A stretch of DNA of 46,089 nt from an uncultured Bacilli bacterium. GTDB lineage: Bacteria > Bacillota_I > Bacilli_A > RF39 > UBA660. The stretch covers positions 1 to 46,089 of the forward strand of contig CASPWD010000012.1 of assembly GCA_949425635.1 (NCBI GenBank), written 5' to 3'. How positions within the stretch are numbered: the first letter of the stretch is position 1; each line of letters begins with the position of its first letter. The position numbers were made by a program, and so were the translations under genes. The notes under the pieces were generated by a model. It worked only from the letters and a program-made list of their open reading frames with translations, made no database searches and had not been told where the DNA came from. Below, piece by piece: positions 17,123 to 25,552 of the stretch.

Positions 17123-18125
17123 AATTGTATTCATCTTCAATATTACCAACGATTTCTTCAATAGCATCTTCCATAGTTAGAATTCCTACAAATTCATCTT
17201 TGTCCATTATTATAGAAATGTTTTGATGTTGTTCTTGCATAATTCTAAAAATGTCATCAATTTTTTCACTTTTTTTGAAAGATAGGGTTGGATGTATTAA
17301 ATCTTTTAACGTGAAACTTTTACTATTTTTGTGAAAATAAATAAAATCTTTTATATTAATAAAACCTAATACTTTACTTTCATCTTCGTTTAAAACTGGA
17401 AATCTAGTAAAACGACTTTTCTTAATTTTGGTAATGATATCACGTTTTGTGTCTTTGATGTTTAGGGTAACAACTTTTGAGCGAGGTGTCATAATTTTAT
17501 TAGCTGTTTTGTCATTAAATTCGAAGATGTTTAGAATATATTCTTTTTCTTTTTCTTCTACAATTCCTTCACGATTACCAGTAATAATCATTTTTTTAAT
17601 ATCTTTTTCAGTAAGTGAATCATCACGTTCTTTTATGTGTAATAATTTACAAATAAATTCAGTTGATATTGTTAATAAAATGATTAATGGATAGAAAATT
17701 TTTGATATTAAACTTATTAGATCGATTGTGACTTTAGCAATTTTTATTGGATTAGAACGACCAATTTTTTTAGGAACTAATTCTCCTAATACAAGAGTTA
17801 TATAAGAGAGAATGAGAGTGATTATTATCATTAAGAAGTTTTCAGTGAAAGAAGAGCTAATAATAAAGAAACCTTTCTCCATTAAAATATCTGTAAATGA
17901 ATCACTAGCGAAGGCTGAAGCTAGGAAACCTGCTAATGTGATACCAATTTGAATTGTAGAAAGAAATTTACTTTCATCTTCTAGCATTTTGTAAATCTTT
18001 TTTGATTTCTTATCTCTTTTGCGTGATAAAGAATATTTATCTAGGGAGAGATAAGCTATTTCACTACTAGAAAGTATTCCATTAATAAATATTAAAATAA
18101 GTAATAATATAATTCGTATTATCAT
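17121..18125 (-). CDS. CNNM/CBS-domain membrane protein (HlyC/CorC-type family), short form
   Basis: A 334-aa protein of the family often annotated as hemolysin C/CorC or TlyC. Residues 1-175 form the CNNM (DUF21) transmembrane domain with three to four helices and the typical NGILSSSEIAYLSLDK and GITLAGFLASAFASD segments. Residues ~190-330 are a CBS pair (IMTPRSKVVTLN and later FVGILTMEDAIEEIVG). CNNM proteins are linked to Mg2+/Co2+ or Na+-coupled transport, with the CBS pair binding nucleotides. The usual C-terminal transporter-associated domain (~80 aa) is missing; the protein stops right after the CBS pair at NIEDEYN. Confidence 0.88.
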   Translation of the reverse strand: MIIRIILLLILIFINGILSSSEIAYLSLDKYSLSRKRDKKSKKIYKMLEDESKFLSTIQIGITLAGFLASAFASDSFTDILMEKGFFIISSSFTENFLMIIITLILSYITLVLGELVPKKIGRSNPIKIAKVTIDLISLISKIFYPLIILLTISTEFICKLLHIKERDDSLTEKDIKKMIITGNREGIVEEKEKEYILNIFEFNDKTANKIMTPRSKVVTLNIKDTKRDIITKIKKSRFTRFPVLNEDESKVLGFINIKDFIYFHKNSKSFTLKDLIHPTLSFKKSEKIDDIFRIMQEQHQNISIIMDKDEFVGILTMEDAIEEIVGNIEDEYN

Positions 18126-18147
18126 ATAATCAATCCTTTATATTATT

Positions 18148-18156
18148 AGTATACCA
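18148..18156 (-). promoter_or_regulatory. Extended -10 promoter of the CNNM/CBS gene
   Basis: On the minus strand TGGTATACT, 23 nt before the start. It sits back to back with the plus-strand promoter at 18162, six bases away. Confidence 0.55.
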
Positions 18157-18161
18157 TATTG

Positions 18162-18170
18162 TGTTATAAT
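18162..18170 (+). promoter_or_regulatory. Extended -10 promoter of the 18194 gene
   Basis: TGTTATAAT, followed by GGTGA and the ATG at 18194. Confidence 0.6.
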
Positions 18171-18193
18171 AATTTAGATAAGTTGGTGAAATT

Positions 18194-18502
18194 ATGTTAG
18201 AAGATACATTTAGATATTTAGTAGGTGCATATTATGGCATTGCTGAAATGGATAATTATGAATTAAAAGAATATGTTTTAAAAGATATAGAAAATTATAT
18301 TAAAGATTTTATTTTTGCTAATCCAATAAAAGATTTCGATTATGATAAAGAAGCTAGAATGGTAGAAAGTGAGAGATCTTTAAAAACTAAACTTCAAGAT
18401 AGTTTGATTGTATTGCCTAAAGTTAATGCAACGACGGAGCTTATATTATTGGTAAAAGCTAGACTAAAAGAAATAAGAGAAGAAGAACTTGAAAACTATT
18501 AA
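18194..18502 (+). CDS. Small hypothetical protein, 102 aa
   Basis: I do not recognise this protein. It is soluble, charged and almost wholly helical: an aromatic start (FRYLVGAYYGIAEMDNYEL), then lysine- and glutamate-rich helices up to KARLKEIREEELENY. Own promoter (18162-18170) and Shine-Dalgarno GGTGA 7 nt from ATG. No clear terminator lies between it and the structured RNA locus that follows. Confidence 0.6.
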   Translation: MLEDTFRYLVGAYYGIAEMDNYELKEYVLKDIENYIKDFIFANPIKDFDYDKEARMVESERSLKTKLQDSLIVLPKVNATTELILLVKARLKEIREEELENY

Positions 18503-18535
18503 AAATCTATTTTTTGAAAAATGTCGAAAAAACTA

Positions 18536-18564
18536 TTGACGACGAAAAAAAATAGTATTATAAT
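18536..18564 (+). promoter_or_regulatory. Consensus-like promoter of a non-coding RNA
   Basis: TTGACG (18536-18541), 17-nt spacer, TATAAT (18559-18564). Start point predicted near 18571. No protein gene follows for 480 bases. Confidence 0.75.
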
Positions 18565-18570
18565 AAAGTT

Positions 18571-18992
18571 ACTTAATAGTAAAGGGTAAAAATATTGTGC
18601 AAGTTATTCTTTAATATTAATATTTGGTTGAATCAAAAGTTTGACTGAATAATTTGAATTAACATTTTATTAATTGCAAAAAAGTGCAATTTGAGCTTTC
18701 TGAAAAAGAAAAGCCTTTGAAAATTATGTGAGATTGAAAGATATTTTATATAGTTTGTTTTAGTTAATTCCCTTAATAACTTGTACAATGGAAAACTATA
18801 GTAAAAATGTAAAAGTTTGAATTATAGTTTGAAATTTTTACGATTTATCTTTGGGCTATTAAGTAGTGTACACAAATGTGGATTTCATTTTTAAATCAAA
18901 GAGCTTAATATCTGGTATTCCTGTCAGTTTACTTAAGGTATTATGTAGTCCACATAAAAAAGATCTTCGGTGACAGCCTTAGATCTTTTTTT
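18571..18992 (+). ncRNA. Unidentified structured RNA of about 420 nt
   Basis: No ORF with a ribosome-binding site is present. Complementarity: P1 pairs 18570-18579 with 18856-18865 (10 bp, no mismatch) and starts at the predicted 5' end. P2 pairs 18595-18608 with 18775-18788 (14 bp, one G-T). Local helices: 18672-18678/18685-18691 (7 bp) and a bulged one at about 18694-18713. Two 8-bp helices, 18793-18800/18823-18830 and 18801-18808/18834-18841, cross each other, so they form a pseudoknot or exclude each other. A 3' helix pairs 18876-18882 with 18949-18955. The end is a terminator, AAAAAGATCT/AGATCTTTTT (18957-18990), whose loop TGACAG (18971-18976) matches CTGTCA at 18921-18926. I compared it mentally with tmRNA, RNase P, SRP and T-box signatures and found none. 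Confidence 0.6.
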
Positions 18993-18993
18993 A

Positions 18994-19002
18994 TGGTATA
19001 AT
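18994..19002 (+). promoter_or_regulatory. Extended -10 promoter of the VanZ-like gene
   Basis: TGGTATAAT directly after the RNA terminator, so the VanZ-like gene need not depend on readthrough from the RNA locus. Confidence 0.6.
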
Positions 19003-19044
19003 TAGTTTTTTTATTATATAATTGTAGTGTAAGGAGCTGGTACT

Positions 19045-19761
19045 ATGAAAACTAAGTCAAGTTTTGTTACTGGAATTATATGTTATATAGTATCAGCTAT
19101 TTTAACTGGATATTATTTAATATTAGAATTTTCAATATTAGATGTGACTTCTCCAATTGATCGAATAAAAATAATATTAGTAATAATAGCATTGATGTAT
19201 TTTGGTAGTTTTTTCTTAAAAAAATCTAAGTTAAATCAAAATAATAGATTGCCTAAAATTAACATGTGGGTTTGGTTTATATTATATGTTATTATGTTAC
19301 TTAATTTGACTTTATTTGATAAATATTTTGGTAGAGGAATAACGCTGAATGTTAAGGATGCAATGCAGATTAAAGATTATTTTGATTATAATTTTAATAT
19401 AGTTCCATTTGCAACAATTAATAATTATTTGTTGGCATTTAAAAATAATAATTTAAGTGATCTTAATTTTATATATAATATATTTGGTAATATTTTGGCG
19501 TTTATGCCAATGGCCTTTTTTTTACCAAGACAGTTTAAATTTATTGACAAATGGTATAAGTTCTTTATAATTACTAGTATTATTATAATTATTATTGAAT
19601 GTTTGCAAATGCTTACAATGAGTGGATCTTTTGATGTAGATGATTATATACTTAATATATTTGGGGCATTAATACTTTATATTGTTTTAAATATAAAAGT
19701 TATTAAACAAGTTATAACAAAATTTGTTTATTTAGAATATTTGGAGGAAGATGTAAAATGA
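19045..19761 (+). CDS. VanZ-like membrane protein
   Basis: A 238-aa polytopic protein with about five to six helices. The C-terminal half has the VanZ-family marks: NIFGNILAFMPMAFFLP, then an E-x-x-Q pair (IECLQML) and DVDDYILNIFGALILY. VanZ itself raises teicoplanin resistance by an unknown route; most family members in genomes have no known role. Shine-Dalgarno AAGGAG. Its stop overlaps the next start (ATGA), so the two are translationally coupled. Confidence 0.85.
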   Translation: MKTKSSFVTGIICYIVSAILTGYYLILEFSILDVTSPIDRIKIILVIIALMYFGSFFLKKSKLNQNNRLPKINMWVWFILYVIMLLNLTLFDKYFGRGITLNVKDAMQIKDYFDYNFNIVPFATINNYLLAFKNNNLSDLNFIYNIFGNILAFMPMAFFLPRQFKFIDKWYKFFIITSIIIIIIECLQMLTMSGSFDVDDYILNIFGALILYIVLNIKVIKQVITKFVYLEYLEEDVK

Positions 19762-20888
19762 CAAAGAAGGAATTTAAAGATAAACTGTTATTAATTACTT
19801 ATGCGGTTGTATTGTTTGTATGCTTATTAAATTATAGATGGATTGGAAGTTTTATTGGATTTTTAGGCAATATATTTTTCCCTTTTATAATAGGAATAAT
19901 TATAGCGTTTATTCTTAATGTAATTGTTAATATGCTTGAGAATACGTTATTAAAAAAAGTAAAGAGTATGAAGAGAACTTTGAGTATTATAACGTCATTA
20001 GTTTTGGTGTTTGGCTTTGTAATTGTAATGCTTTTTATTCTAATTCCACAAGTGAAAAATGCGGGAATGATTTTTGTGGAAAATATTCCTGAATATCAAG
20101 AAACAATTTATTCTATTGGTGAAAAGGTAGGATTATCAGAACATCAATTAGATTTTATAAATCTGGAAAATAATAAATTGAAGGATGAATTGACTTCACT
20201 TATTGCGAATAATTCTGAAAGTATTATTAATATGTCAATGGTTTTTGCTAATTCTGTTCTTAGTGCATTAACAAATTTCTTTGTAGGTTTGATTTTTGCA
20301 ATATATGTTTTGATTGATAAAGAAAATTTAATGCGTCAATTTAAAAAGTTGTTAAGGAAGATATTAAATGAAAAAATATATAATAAGGTTCTTGAAATAG
20401 CTGAATTATCTAATAATACTTTTCAAAATTTTGTTAAGGTTCAGGCTTTTGAAGCATTTATTTTGGGATTCTTATGTTTTATTGGAATGTTAATTTGTAG
20501 ACTTCCTTATGCGGCGACGATTTCAGTATTAGTTGGTTTTACAGCTTTAATACCTATATTTGGAGCATTTATAGGTTGTATAGTAGGAGCTTTCTTAATC
20601 TTTATGGTAAACCCATTACAAGCATTGATATTTATTATATTCTTCTTAGTATTACAACAAATTGAAGGTAATTTAATTTATCCTCATGTTGTAGGAGGGA
20701 AGATTGGACTTCCAAGTATTTGGGTTTTAGTTGCTGTAATGGTAGGTGGATCATTAGGTGGTATATTTGGAATGTTACTAGGAGTTCCAATATTATCTAT
20801 TATCTATACTTTAATAAAAACTTATGTTAATCCAAAAAAATCTAAGAAGATTGAATCTAGTAAAGCAACTTCTAAAGTAGTATCTTAA
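19758..20888 (+). CDS. AI-2E family transporter (YdiK/PerM/YtvI type)
   Basis: A 376-aa membrane protein. The start has two helices, followed by an amphipathic stretch (residues ~100-165), and the C-terminal half has the family pattern: VGFTALIPIFGAFIG, FIIFFLVLQQIEGNLIYP, VVGGKIGLPSIWVLVAVMVG and GIFGMLLGVPILSIIYTL. The family includes Na+/H+ antiporters and TqsA, and most members have no defined substrate. It ends in a lysine/serine-rich cytoplasmic tail. Co-translated with the VanZ-like gene through a 4-nt overlap. Confidence 0.88.
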   Translation: MTKKEFKDKLLLITYAVVLFVCLLNYRWIGSFIGFLGNIFFPFIIGIIIAFILNVIVNMLENTLLKKVKSMKRTLSIITSLVLVFGFVIVMLFILIPQVKNAGMIFVENIPEYQETIYSIGEKVGLSEHQLDFINLENNKLKDELTSLIANNSESIINMSMVFANSVLSALTNFFVGLIFAIYVLIDKENLMRQFKKLLRKILNEKIYNKVLEIAELSNNTFQNFVKVQAFEAFILGFLCFIGMLICRLPYAATISVLVGFTALIPIFGAFIGCIVGAFLIFMVNPLQALIFIIFFLVLQQIEGNLIYPHVVGGKIGLPSIWVLVAVMVGGSLGGIFGMLLGVPILSIIYTLIKTYVNPKKSKKIESSKATSKVVS

Positions 20889-20898
20889 AAATAAAAAG

Positions 20899-20929
20899 AG
20901 ATAACTCAATAACAAGTTATCTTTTTTTA
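20899..20929. terminator. Bidirectional terminator
   Basis: AGATAACT (20899-20906) pairs with AGTTATCT (20915-20922), A-rich before and T-rich after. Serves both the AI-2E gene and the convergent symporter gene. Confidence 0.8.
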
Positions 20930-20939
20930 GTTAAAATAA

Positions 20940-22220
20940 TTATTTATTTTTTTTCTTACTATTTTTAACTTCTTTGTATTCTGCTTCGATTGTTTTTTTA
21001 TTCATCCAATCTTTACCATCTACCATACGACCAACTAACATTGAACTAGCTGTATCACCAACAACGTTTAGAACAGTAGCAGGAGCGTCTATTACAGTAG
21101 CGATTATTGTTAAAATAGGTAGAGCAGCAGCTGGGAATCCCATAAGAGTTAGGATGAACATTTCAGATATTGTTCCTCCACCAACTGGAACTGCTGTAAC
21201 TAATAGAGTAGCAAGTAGTGATACTCCAAGAACTGTCCAAATACTTGGATTCATACCAAATAAGTAAACTAAGAACATTATTTTAAATACACTACCTATA
21301 ACAGAACCATCTTTATGGAAACTTGTTCCCATAGGAATTGTTGTTTCGGCAATATCATCTGATACACCAGCTTCTCTAGCAGCTTTAATATTAACTGGAA
21401 TACAAGCAGCTGAAGAACAAGTAGCTAGAGCAGTGAAAGTAGGAGCTAAAACACTAGACCAGTACGCTTTAAATCCTTTTTTACCACCAGCAATAAGTGC
21501 ATATAATGAATAAACTACAAAGTATACTATAATACAAACTACTGTATATATAACAAATGTTTTTAAGAATCCTACAGCAATACTTTGACCATATGTTCCA
21601 ATTAAAGCTGCAAAATAACATCCTAAACCAATTGGAGCATAGTACATAATAATGTTAACCATATTTAAGACAACATCATTTAAAGTAATTAATATATTTT
21701 TTAATGTTTCGCCTTTTTCTTTTGTCTTTCTAATTGCAAGACCGAAAATTATTGAGAATACTAAAAGTGGAATAATACTATTTTTACTTAGTAAAAGATT
21801 GAAATCACTTACTGTAAGTAAACTAGCAGTTCTTTCTAAGATAGATAAATCATTATCTATAACACTTTCATCATCTAATAATTCTAAGATTTTAGAATTG
21901 TCATCCGTTTTTACAAGATTAAACGAATATGTTGAAACTAATCCGATTAATGCTGATATTACAGACATTATTACGAATGCAATAACAATTCTACTCATAA
22001 TCTTTCCAAGTCTTTTTGGACTTTCCATTTTAATAATCGCTGTTGTAATTGTTAAGAAAATAAGTGGTACTATAACAACAAACATTAAATTAATGAATAT
22101 GTCGCCAAGTGGACTTAATACGCTTGCTTTCTCACCAAATACTAAACCAACAATAGCACCGATAATAATTGATATAATTAAAATTATCGTTTGCTTATAA
22201 TTTGACCATATTTTTTTCAT
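20940..22220 (-). CDS. Dicarboxylate/amino acid:cation symporter (DAACS family)
   Basis: A 426-aa glutamate-transporter-fold protein, which couples uptake of an acidic or small neutral amino acid or dicarboxylate to Na+ or H+. Eight helices and two re-entrant hairpins: HP1 ATCSSAACIPVNIKAA, TM7 GTSFHKDGSVIGS (the NMDGT position of GltPh is altered to HKDGS), HP2 AVPVGGGTISE and TM8 DAPATVLNVVGDTASSMLVG with the binding Asp, Thr and Asn. The HKDGS variant and VGGG hairpin differ from GltPh, so the substrate should not be assumed to be glutamate or aspartate. Strong Shine-Dalgarno AAGGAGGA. The C-terminal tail is lysine-rich. Confidence 0.92.
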   Translation of the reverse strand: MKKIWSNYKQTIILIISIIIGAIVGLVFGEKASVLSPLGDIFINLMFVVIVPLIFLTITTAIIKMESPKRLGKIMSRIVIAFVIMSVISALIGLVSTYSFNLVKTDDNSKILELLDDESVIDNDLSILERTASLLTVSDFNLLLSKNSIIPLLVFSIIFGLAIRKTKEKGETLKNILITLNDVVLNMVNIIMYYAPIGLGCYFAALIGTYGQSIAVGFLKTFVIYTVVCIIVYFVVYSLYALIAGGKKGFKAYWSSVLAPTFTALATCSSAACIPVNIKAAREAGVSDDIAETTIPMGTSFHKDGSVIGSVFKIMFLVYLFGMNPSIWTVLGVSLLATLLVTAVPVGGGTISEMFILTLMGFPAAALPILTIIATVIDAPATVLNVVGDTASSMLVGRMVDGKDWMNKKTIEAEYKEVKNSKKKNK

Positions 22221-22324
22221 AGTCTTCCTCCTTCATTACTACAATTTTATTCAAAAAAGTTAGAAATATAAAGTTATATAAATCCACACAGAAATAAAAC
22301 GTGGTAGCTAAAATCCACAACAAG

Positions 22325-22333
22325 TGTTAAAAT
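22325..22333 (+). promoter_or_regulatory. Extended -10 promoter of the Sel1-repeat gene
   Basis: TGTTAAAAT, followed by GGATGGTGA and the ATG at 22349. Confidence 0.45.
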
Positions 22334-22348
22334 AAGGATGGTGATATT

Positions 22349-23911
22349 ATGAAAAAGCAATATATTAAGATGAATAATAATGATGAACATTTGAGTTTAG
22401 GTAATTTATTTAGAATTATAAAAGATTCTTCGAAAAATAAGTTGTCAGCATTACAAAGTGAGTTATTTTGTATTTTATTTGATTTAGAAGGAATTAATGA
22501 TACAACAGTTAATAATTATTGTGTAGGATGTAGAAGTATTGGTGGCGAATATAAACAAATATATTTAAATAAAGAAAAGAGATATCATAAGGAAAAAGAT
22601 GAATTTACTGATAATATAATAGGAATTTTAAGTATTATTGATGGAGTAGTATATAATGGCTATACTAATGCTATAGATTTTATTAATGAAAGTGATACAG
22701 CATTAAATTTAGCTAAGAAATTATATAATTTAGCTAAAAATGATAAACAAATTATTAATGAGTTTACTAATAAGTTATATATGTTAATAACTGATAATAA
22801 AATATATGATTGTTTGGTAGAAGAGTTATTGTTTATTGTGTTAAATAAAAAACAACCTGTGTATGAAGATGAATTGAAAAAAGAAGTTTTTGAAAATGTT
22901 CTAAATGATACTAGTATTAGTTCGATTGATTTACAAGAGTATTTATCTTTAAAATTAAGAGAAGGAATTAATTTTGATTATTCGATGAAAAAGTTGGCTG
23001 ATAATGGTAATGCTTATGCTAATTTTGAAATAGGATGTAATGAGTATTATGGATATGTTACAGGAGAACCTCGTTATGATAAAGCCTACATATATTTAGA
23101 AAAGGCGGCTTTATGTAATCATGCTGGAGCTAATTATATGATTGGTAATATGTTTATAAGAGGATTGCTTGGTGGAAAGTCTAATGAAGAATTGGAAAGT
23201 GGGTACAACTATTTGTTAAAATCATATGAACTTGGTAATGTAGCAGCATGTAATTTAATTGGTAATATGTATTTGAATGGAATATATCCTTTAGAAAAGA
23301 ATGAAGAAGAAGCGATTAAGTTTTATGAAAAAGCAAGTAATAACGATTATGCTTTTGCTATAAATAATTTGGGTAAGATTAAGGAAAATAAAGGAGATAT
23401 AAAAGGAGCTTTTGATTTATATAAAAAGTCTGCTGACTTAGGAGAAAGTTGGGCTTGTAATAAAGTGGGAGAATACTATAGATTAGGTAAAGTTACCAAG
23501 AATATGTCTTTGGCTTTTCTGTATTATAATAAGGCTTTAGAAAGTAATTATAAGACTCTTTGCTATTATGCATATTATAATTTAGCGAAGCATTTTTATC
23601 TTACTGGATATGATAAGGTAGTTTTAAATAAGGATGAAGCAAAAGCTATAGAATATTTTACGAAAGCTAGTAATAATGGAATTTTGGAAGCTACTATAGA
23701 GCTATTTAAGATTAATGCTAAGAAGTATTTATTTTTTAGAGACAGTCATACTTATAATGAAATTGGTAGATTAAAGAAAATGATTGAAGGACACCATGAT
23801 TATAATAAAAATATTGGGGAAGAACTTGAAATTACAATAAATGAATTAGTGGAAAAAAGAGAAATGGATATGAGTTCTTTGGAAAATTTGGAATGGGAAA
23901 TAATGGAATAG
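22349..23911 (+). CDS. Sel1-like repeat protein
   Basis: A 520-aa soluble protein. Residues ~1-205 are an unrecognised helical domain with a CVGCR motif (VNNYCVGCRSIGGEYKQIY). From ~210 to ~450 there are about six Sel1-like repeats of 36-40 residues, each with A-x-x-x-IG/hG-x-x-Y and a following Y-hxKA segment (ANYMIGNMFIRG, ACNLIGNMYLNG, AINNLGKIKENKG, ACNKVGEYYRLGK). Such repeats form an alpha-solenoid used for protein binding. The C-terminus is a charged helix. It is followed after 13 nt by a cytidine deaminase-like gene, so they are probably one transcript, though no shared function is obvious. Confidence 0.82.
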   Translation: MKKQYIKMNNNDEHLSLGNLFRIIKDSSKNKLSALQSELFCILFDLEGINDTTVNNYCVGCRSIGGEYKQIYLNKEKRYHKEKDEFTDNIIGILSIIDGVVYNGYTNAIDFINESDTALNLAKKLYNLAKNDKQIINEFTNKLYMLITDNKIYDCLVEELLFIVLNKKQPVYEDELKKEVFENVLNDTSISSIDLQEYLSLKLREGINFDYSMKKLADNGNAYANFEIGCNEYYGYVTGEPRYDKAYIYLEKAALCNHAGANYMIGNMFIRGLLGGKSNEELESGYNYLLKSYELGNVAACNLIGNMYLNGIYPLEKNEEEAIKFYEKASNNDYAFAINNLGKIKENKGDIKGAFDLYKKSADLGESWACNKVGEYYRLGKVTKNMSLAFLYYNKALESNYKTLCYYAYYNLAKHFYLTGYDKVVLNKDEAKAIEYFTKASNNGILEATIELFKINAKKYLFFRDSHTYNEIGRLKKMIEGHHDYNKNIGEELEITINELVEKREMDMSSLENLEWEIME

Positions 23912-23924
23912 GAAATTAGATGCT

Positions 23925-24323
23925 ATGGATAAAGATTTTGAAATTTTATATAAGAAAGCAAAGGAATTAGCACATAAGAAAAGACTTAATGCATTTGTAA
24001 AATATGGACATGTCGGAGCAGCTTTGATGACCGATAAAGGTAATATTTATACAGGAGTTGCTATAACTTGTGCTTGTCAGATAGGTTTTTGTGCTGAACA
24101 TTCAGCAATCTCTGAAATGTTAAAAAATAATGAGTCAAGAATTGTTAAAATAGTAGCGGCTAACTCAAATACACCAGTTCCAGCTTGTGGACGCTGTCGT
24201 GAAATGATAAGAATGATTAATGAAGAAAATATGGAGACTGAAGTAATGGTGAGTGAGAATGAAATAGTAAAGATAAAAGATTTGTTACCATATGCTTGGA
24301 CTTTAGATACTTTTGATAAATAG
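23925..24323 (+). CDS. Cytidine deaminase family protein
   Basis: A 132-aa zinc nucleoside deaminase. The catalytic motifs are FCAEHSAISEM (Cys56 as zinc ligand, Glu58 as proton shuttle) and PVPACGRCREM (Cys88 and Cys91 as ligands), the three-Cys arrangement of tetrameric cytidine deaminases and of blasticidin-S deaminase. It should convert cytidine or deoxycytidine to uridine forms, or a related substrate. The ITCACQIGFCAE segment resembles the blasticidin-S/CDA-like side group more than Bacillus Cdd. The Shine-Dalgarno is distant (AGGAAA), suggesting coupling to the upstream Sel1 gene. Confidence 0.88.
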   Translation: MDKDFEILYKKAKELAHKKRLNAFVKYGHVGAALMTDKGNIYTGVAITCACQIGFCAEHSAISEMLKNNESRIVKIVAANSNTPVPACGRCREMIRMINEENMETEVMVSENEIVKIKDLLPYAWTLDTFDK

Positions 24324-24366
24324 ATGTCTAATTAAAGTCAAATAATATTTATTTTAAATTATGTTT

Positions 24367-24375
24367 TGATATAAT
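24367..24375 (+). promoter_or_regulatory. Extended -10 promoter of hemW
   Basis: TGATATAAT, 26 bases before the ATG. Confidence 0.6.
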
Positions 24376-24400
24376 AAAGATGGTAAAGGTAGTGTGATTT

Positions 24401-25483
24401 ATGGGAAGTGTTTATATACATATACCATTTTGTAAGAGTATATGTAGTTACTGTGATTTTTGTAAAATGTATTATAATGGTTCTTTTGTAACTAAGTATT
24501 TAAATGCTCTAATAAATGAAATTCAAGAAAGATATTTAGGAGAAGAAGTTCATACTCTTTATATTGGTGGAGGAACACCATCTAGTTTGACTTTGAAAGA
24601 CTTGAAATATTTGTTTGAAATTATAAGTAAATTTAATTTGGAAAAGTTAGAAGAGTTTACTTTTGAGTGTAATTTAGATGATATTACAGAAGAATTGTTA
24701 GACTTTTTGAAAATTAATGGAGTCAATCGTTTAAGTATTGGTATTGAATCATTTAACGAAGAGAAACTTAAATTTATGGAAAGAAAACATACTTTTTTAG
24801 AAGCTGAAGAAAAAATGAAACTGATAAGAAAAGTAGGATTTGATAATGTTAATATAGATTTAATATATGGCATTCCTGGCGAGACTTTAAAAGACTTGAA
24901 GAAAGATTTAGATTTGATTTTAAAATTGAATCCAGATCATATAAGTACATATTCTTTAATAGTTGAAGATAATACGAAGATTGGAAATGCTGGTGTTATA
25001 CCAATTCCTGAGGAGCTTGATGCTTCAATGTATGAATATATTTGTGATAAGTTGGATGTTAAAAATTATGAACATTACGAAGTTAGTAATTTTGCTAAGA
25101 AAGGCAAGAAAAGTAAACATAATTTAACTTATTGGAATAATGAAGAATATTTTGGCTTTGGTTTAGGAGCACATGGGTATATACATGGAGTAAGATATGA
25201 AAATACTCGTAGTTTAACTAAATATGTAAATGGTGAATTTACAAAGTATGAAGAGTTGCTTAATAAAGAAGATAAAATGTATAATGAATTAATGCTTGGC
25301 TTTAGAAAGATGGAAGGAATTAATTTAAGAGAATTCTTTATAAAGTATGACGTAAATATGCAAGAAGCTTTTGATTTAAGAGAAGCTTTAAAAGAAGAGG
25401 AACTTATTGTAGAAGGTGAGTATATCTATATAAATCCAGAGTATATTTATGTTATGAATGAAATATTGATAAAATTGTTGTAG
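24401..25483 (+). CDS. hemW: HemW-like radical-SAM heme chaperone
   Basis: A 360-aa radical-SAM protein related to HemN but lacking oxidase activity in characterised members; HemW binds and inserts heme. The N-terminus YIHIPFCKSICSYCDFCK carries Cys11, Cys15 and Cys18 for the 4Fe-4S cluster and the fourth Cys21 typical of HemN/HemW. Next come the SAM-binding YIGGGTPSSL, then RLSIGIESFNEEKLKFMERKH and IDLIYGIPGET, then the HemW C-terminal part with YWNNEEYFGFGLGAHGY. No heme biosynthesis gene is in the window, so its partner is unknown. Single gene between its own promoter and terminator. Confidence 0.92.
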   Translation: MGSVYIHIPFCKSICSYCDFCKMYYNGSFVTKYLNALINEIQERYLGEEVHTLYIGGGTPSSLTLKDLKYLFEIISKFNLEKLEEFTFECNLDDITEELLDFLKINGVNRLSIGIESFNEEKLKFMERKHTFLEAEEKMKLIRKVGFDNVNIDLIYGIPGETLKDLKKDLDLILKLNPDHISTYSLIVEDNTKIGNAGVIPIPEELDASMYEYICDKLDVKNYEHYEVSNFAKKGKKSKHNLTYWNNEEYFGFGLGAHGYIHGVRYENTRSLTKYVNGEFTKYEELLNKEDKMYNELMLGFRKMEGINLREFFIKYDVNMQEAFDLREALKEEELIVEGEYIYINPEYIYVMNEILIKLL

Positions 25484-25484
25484 G

Positions 25485-25510
25485 AAAGTTGAAATATTAT
25501 CAACTTTTTC
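25485..25510 (+). terminator. Rho-independent terminator of hemW
   Basis: AAAGTTGA (25485-25492) pairs with TCAACTTT (25500-25507), then T-rich. Confidence 0.75.
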
Positions 25511-25518
25511 TTTTGGTA

Positions 25519-25527
25519 TGATATAAT
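25519..25527 (+). promoter_or_regulatory. Extended -10 promoter of the N/Q-rich membrane protein gene
   Basis: TGATATAAT, followed by Shine-Dalgarno AGGAG at 25538-25542. Confidence 0.6.
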
Positions 25528-25552
25528 TGTTTAAGAATAGGAGTTGGCCTTT

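Noticed and set aside
18571..18992. Assigning the RNA to tmRNA, RNase P, SRP RNA, 6S or a T-box
   Set aside because: No tRNA-like ends with CCA, no P4 core such as GAGGAAAGT, no SRP loop, no AGGGTGG T-box sequence, and too long and branched for 6S.
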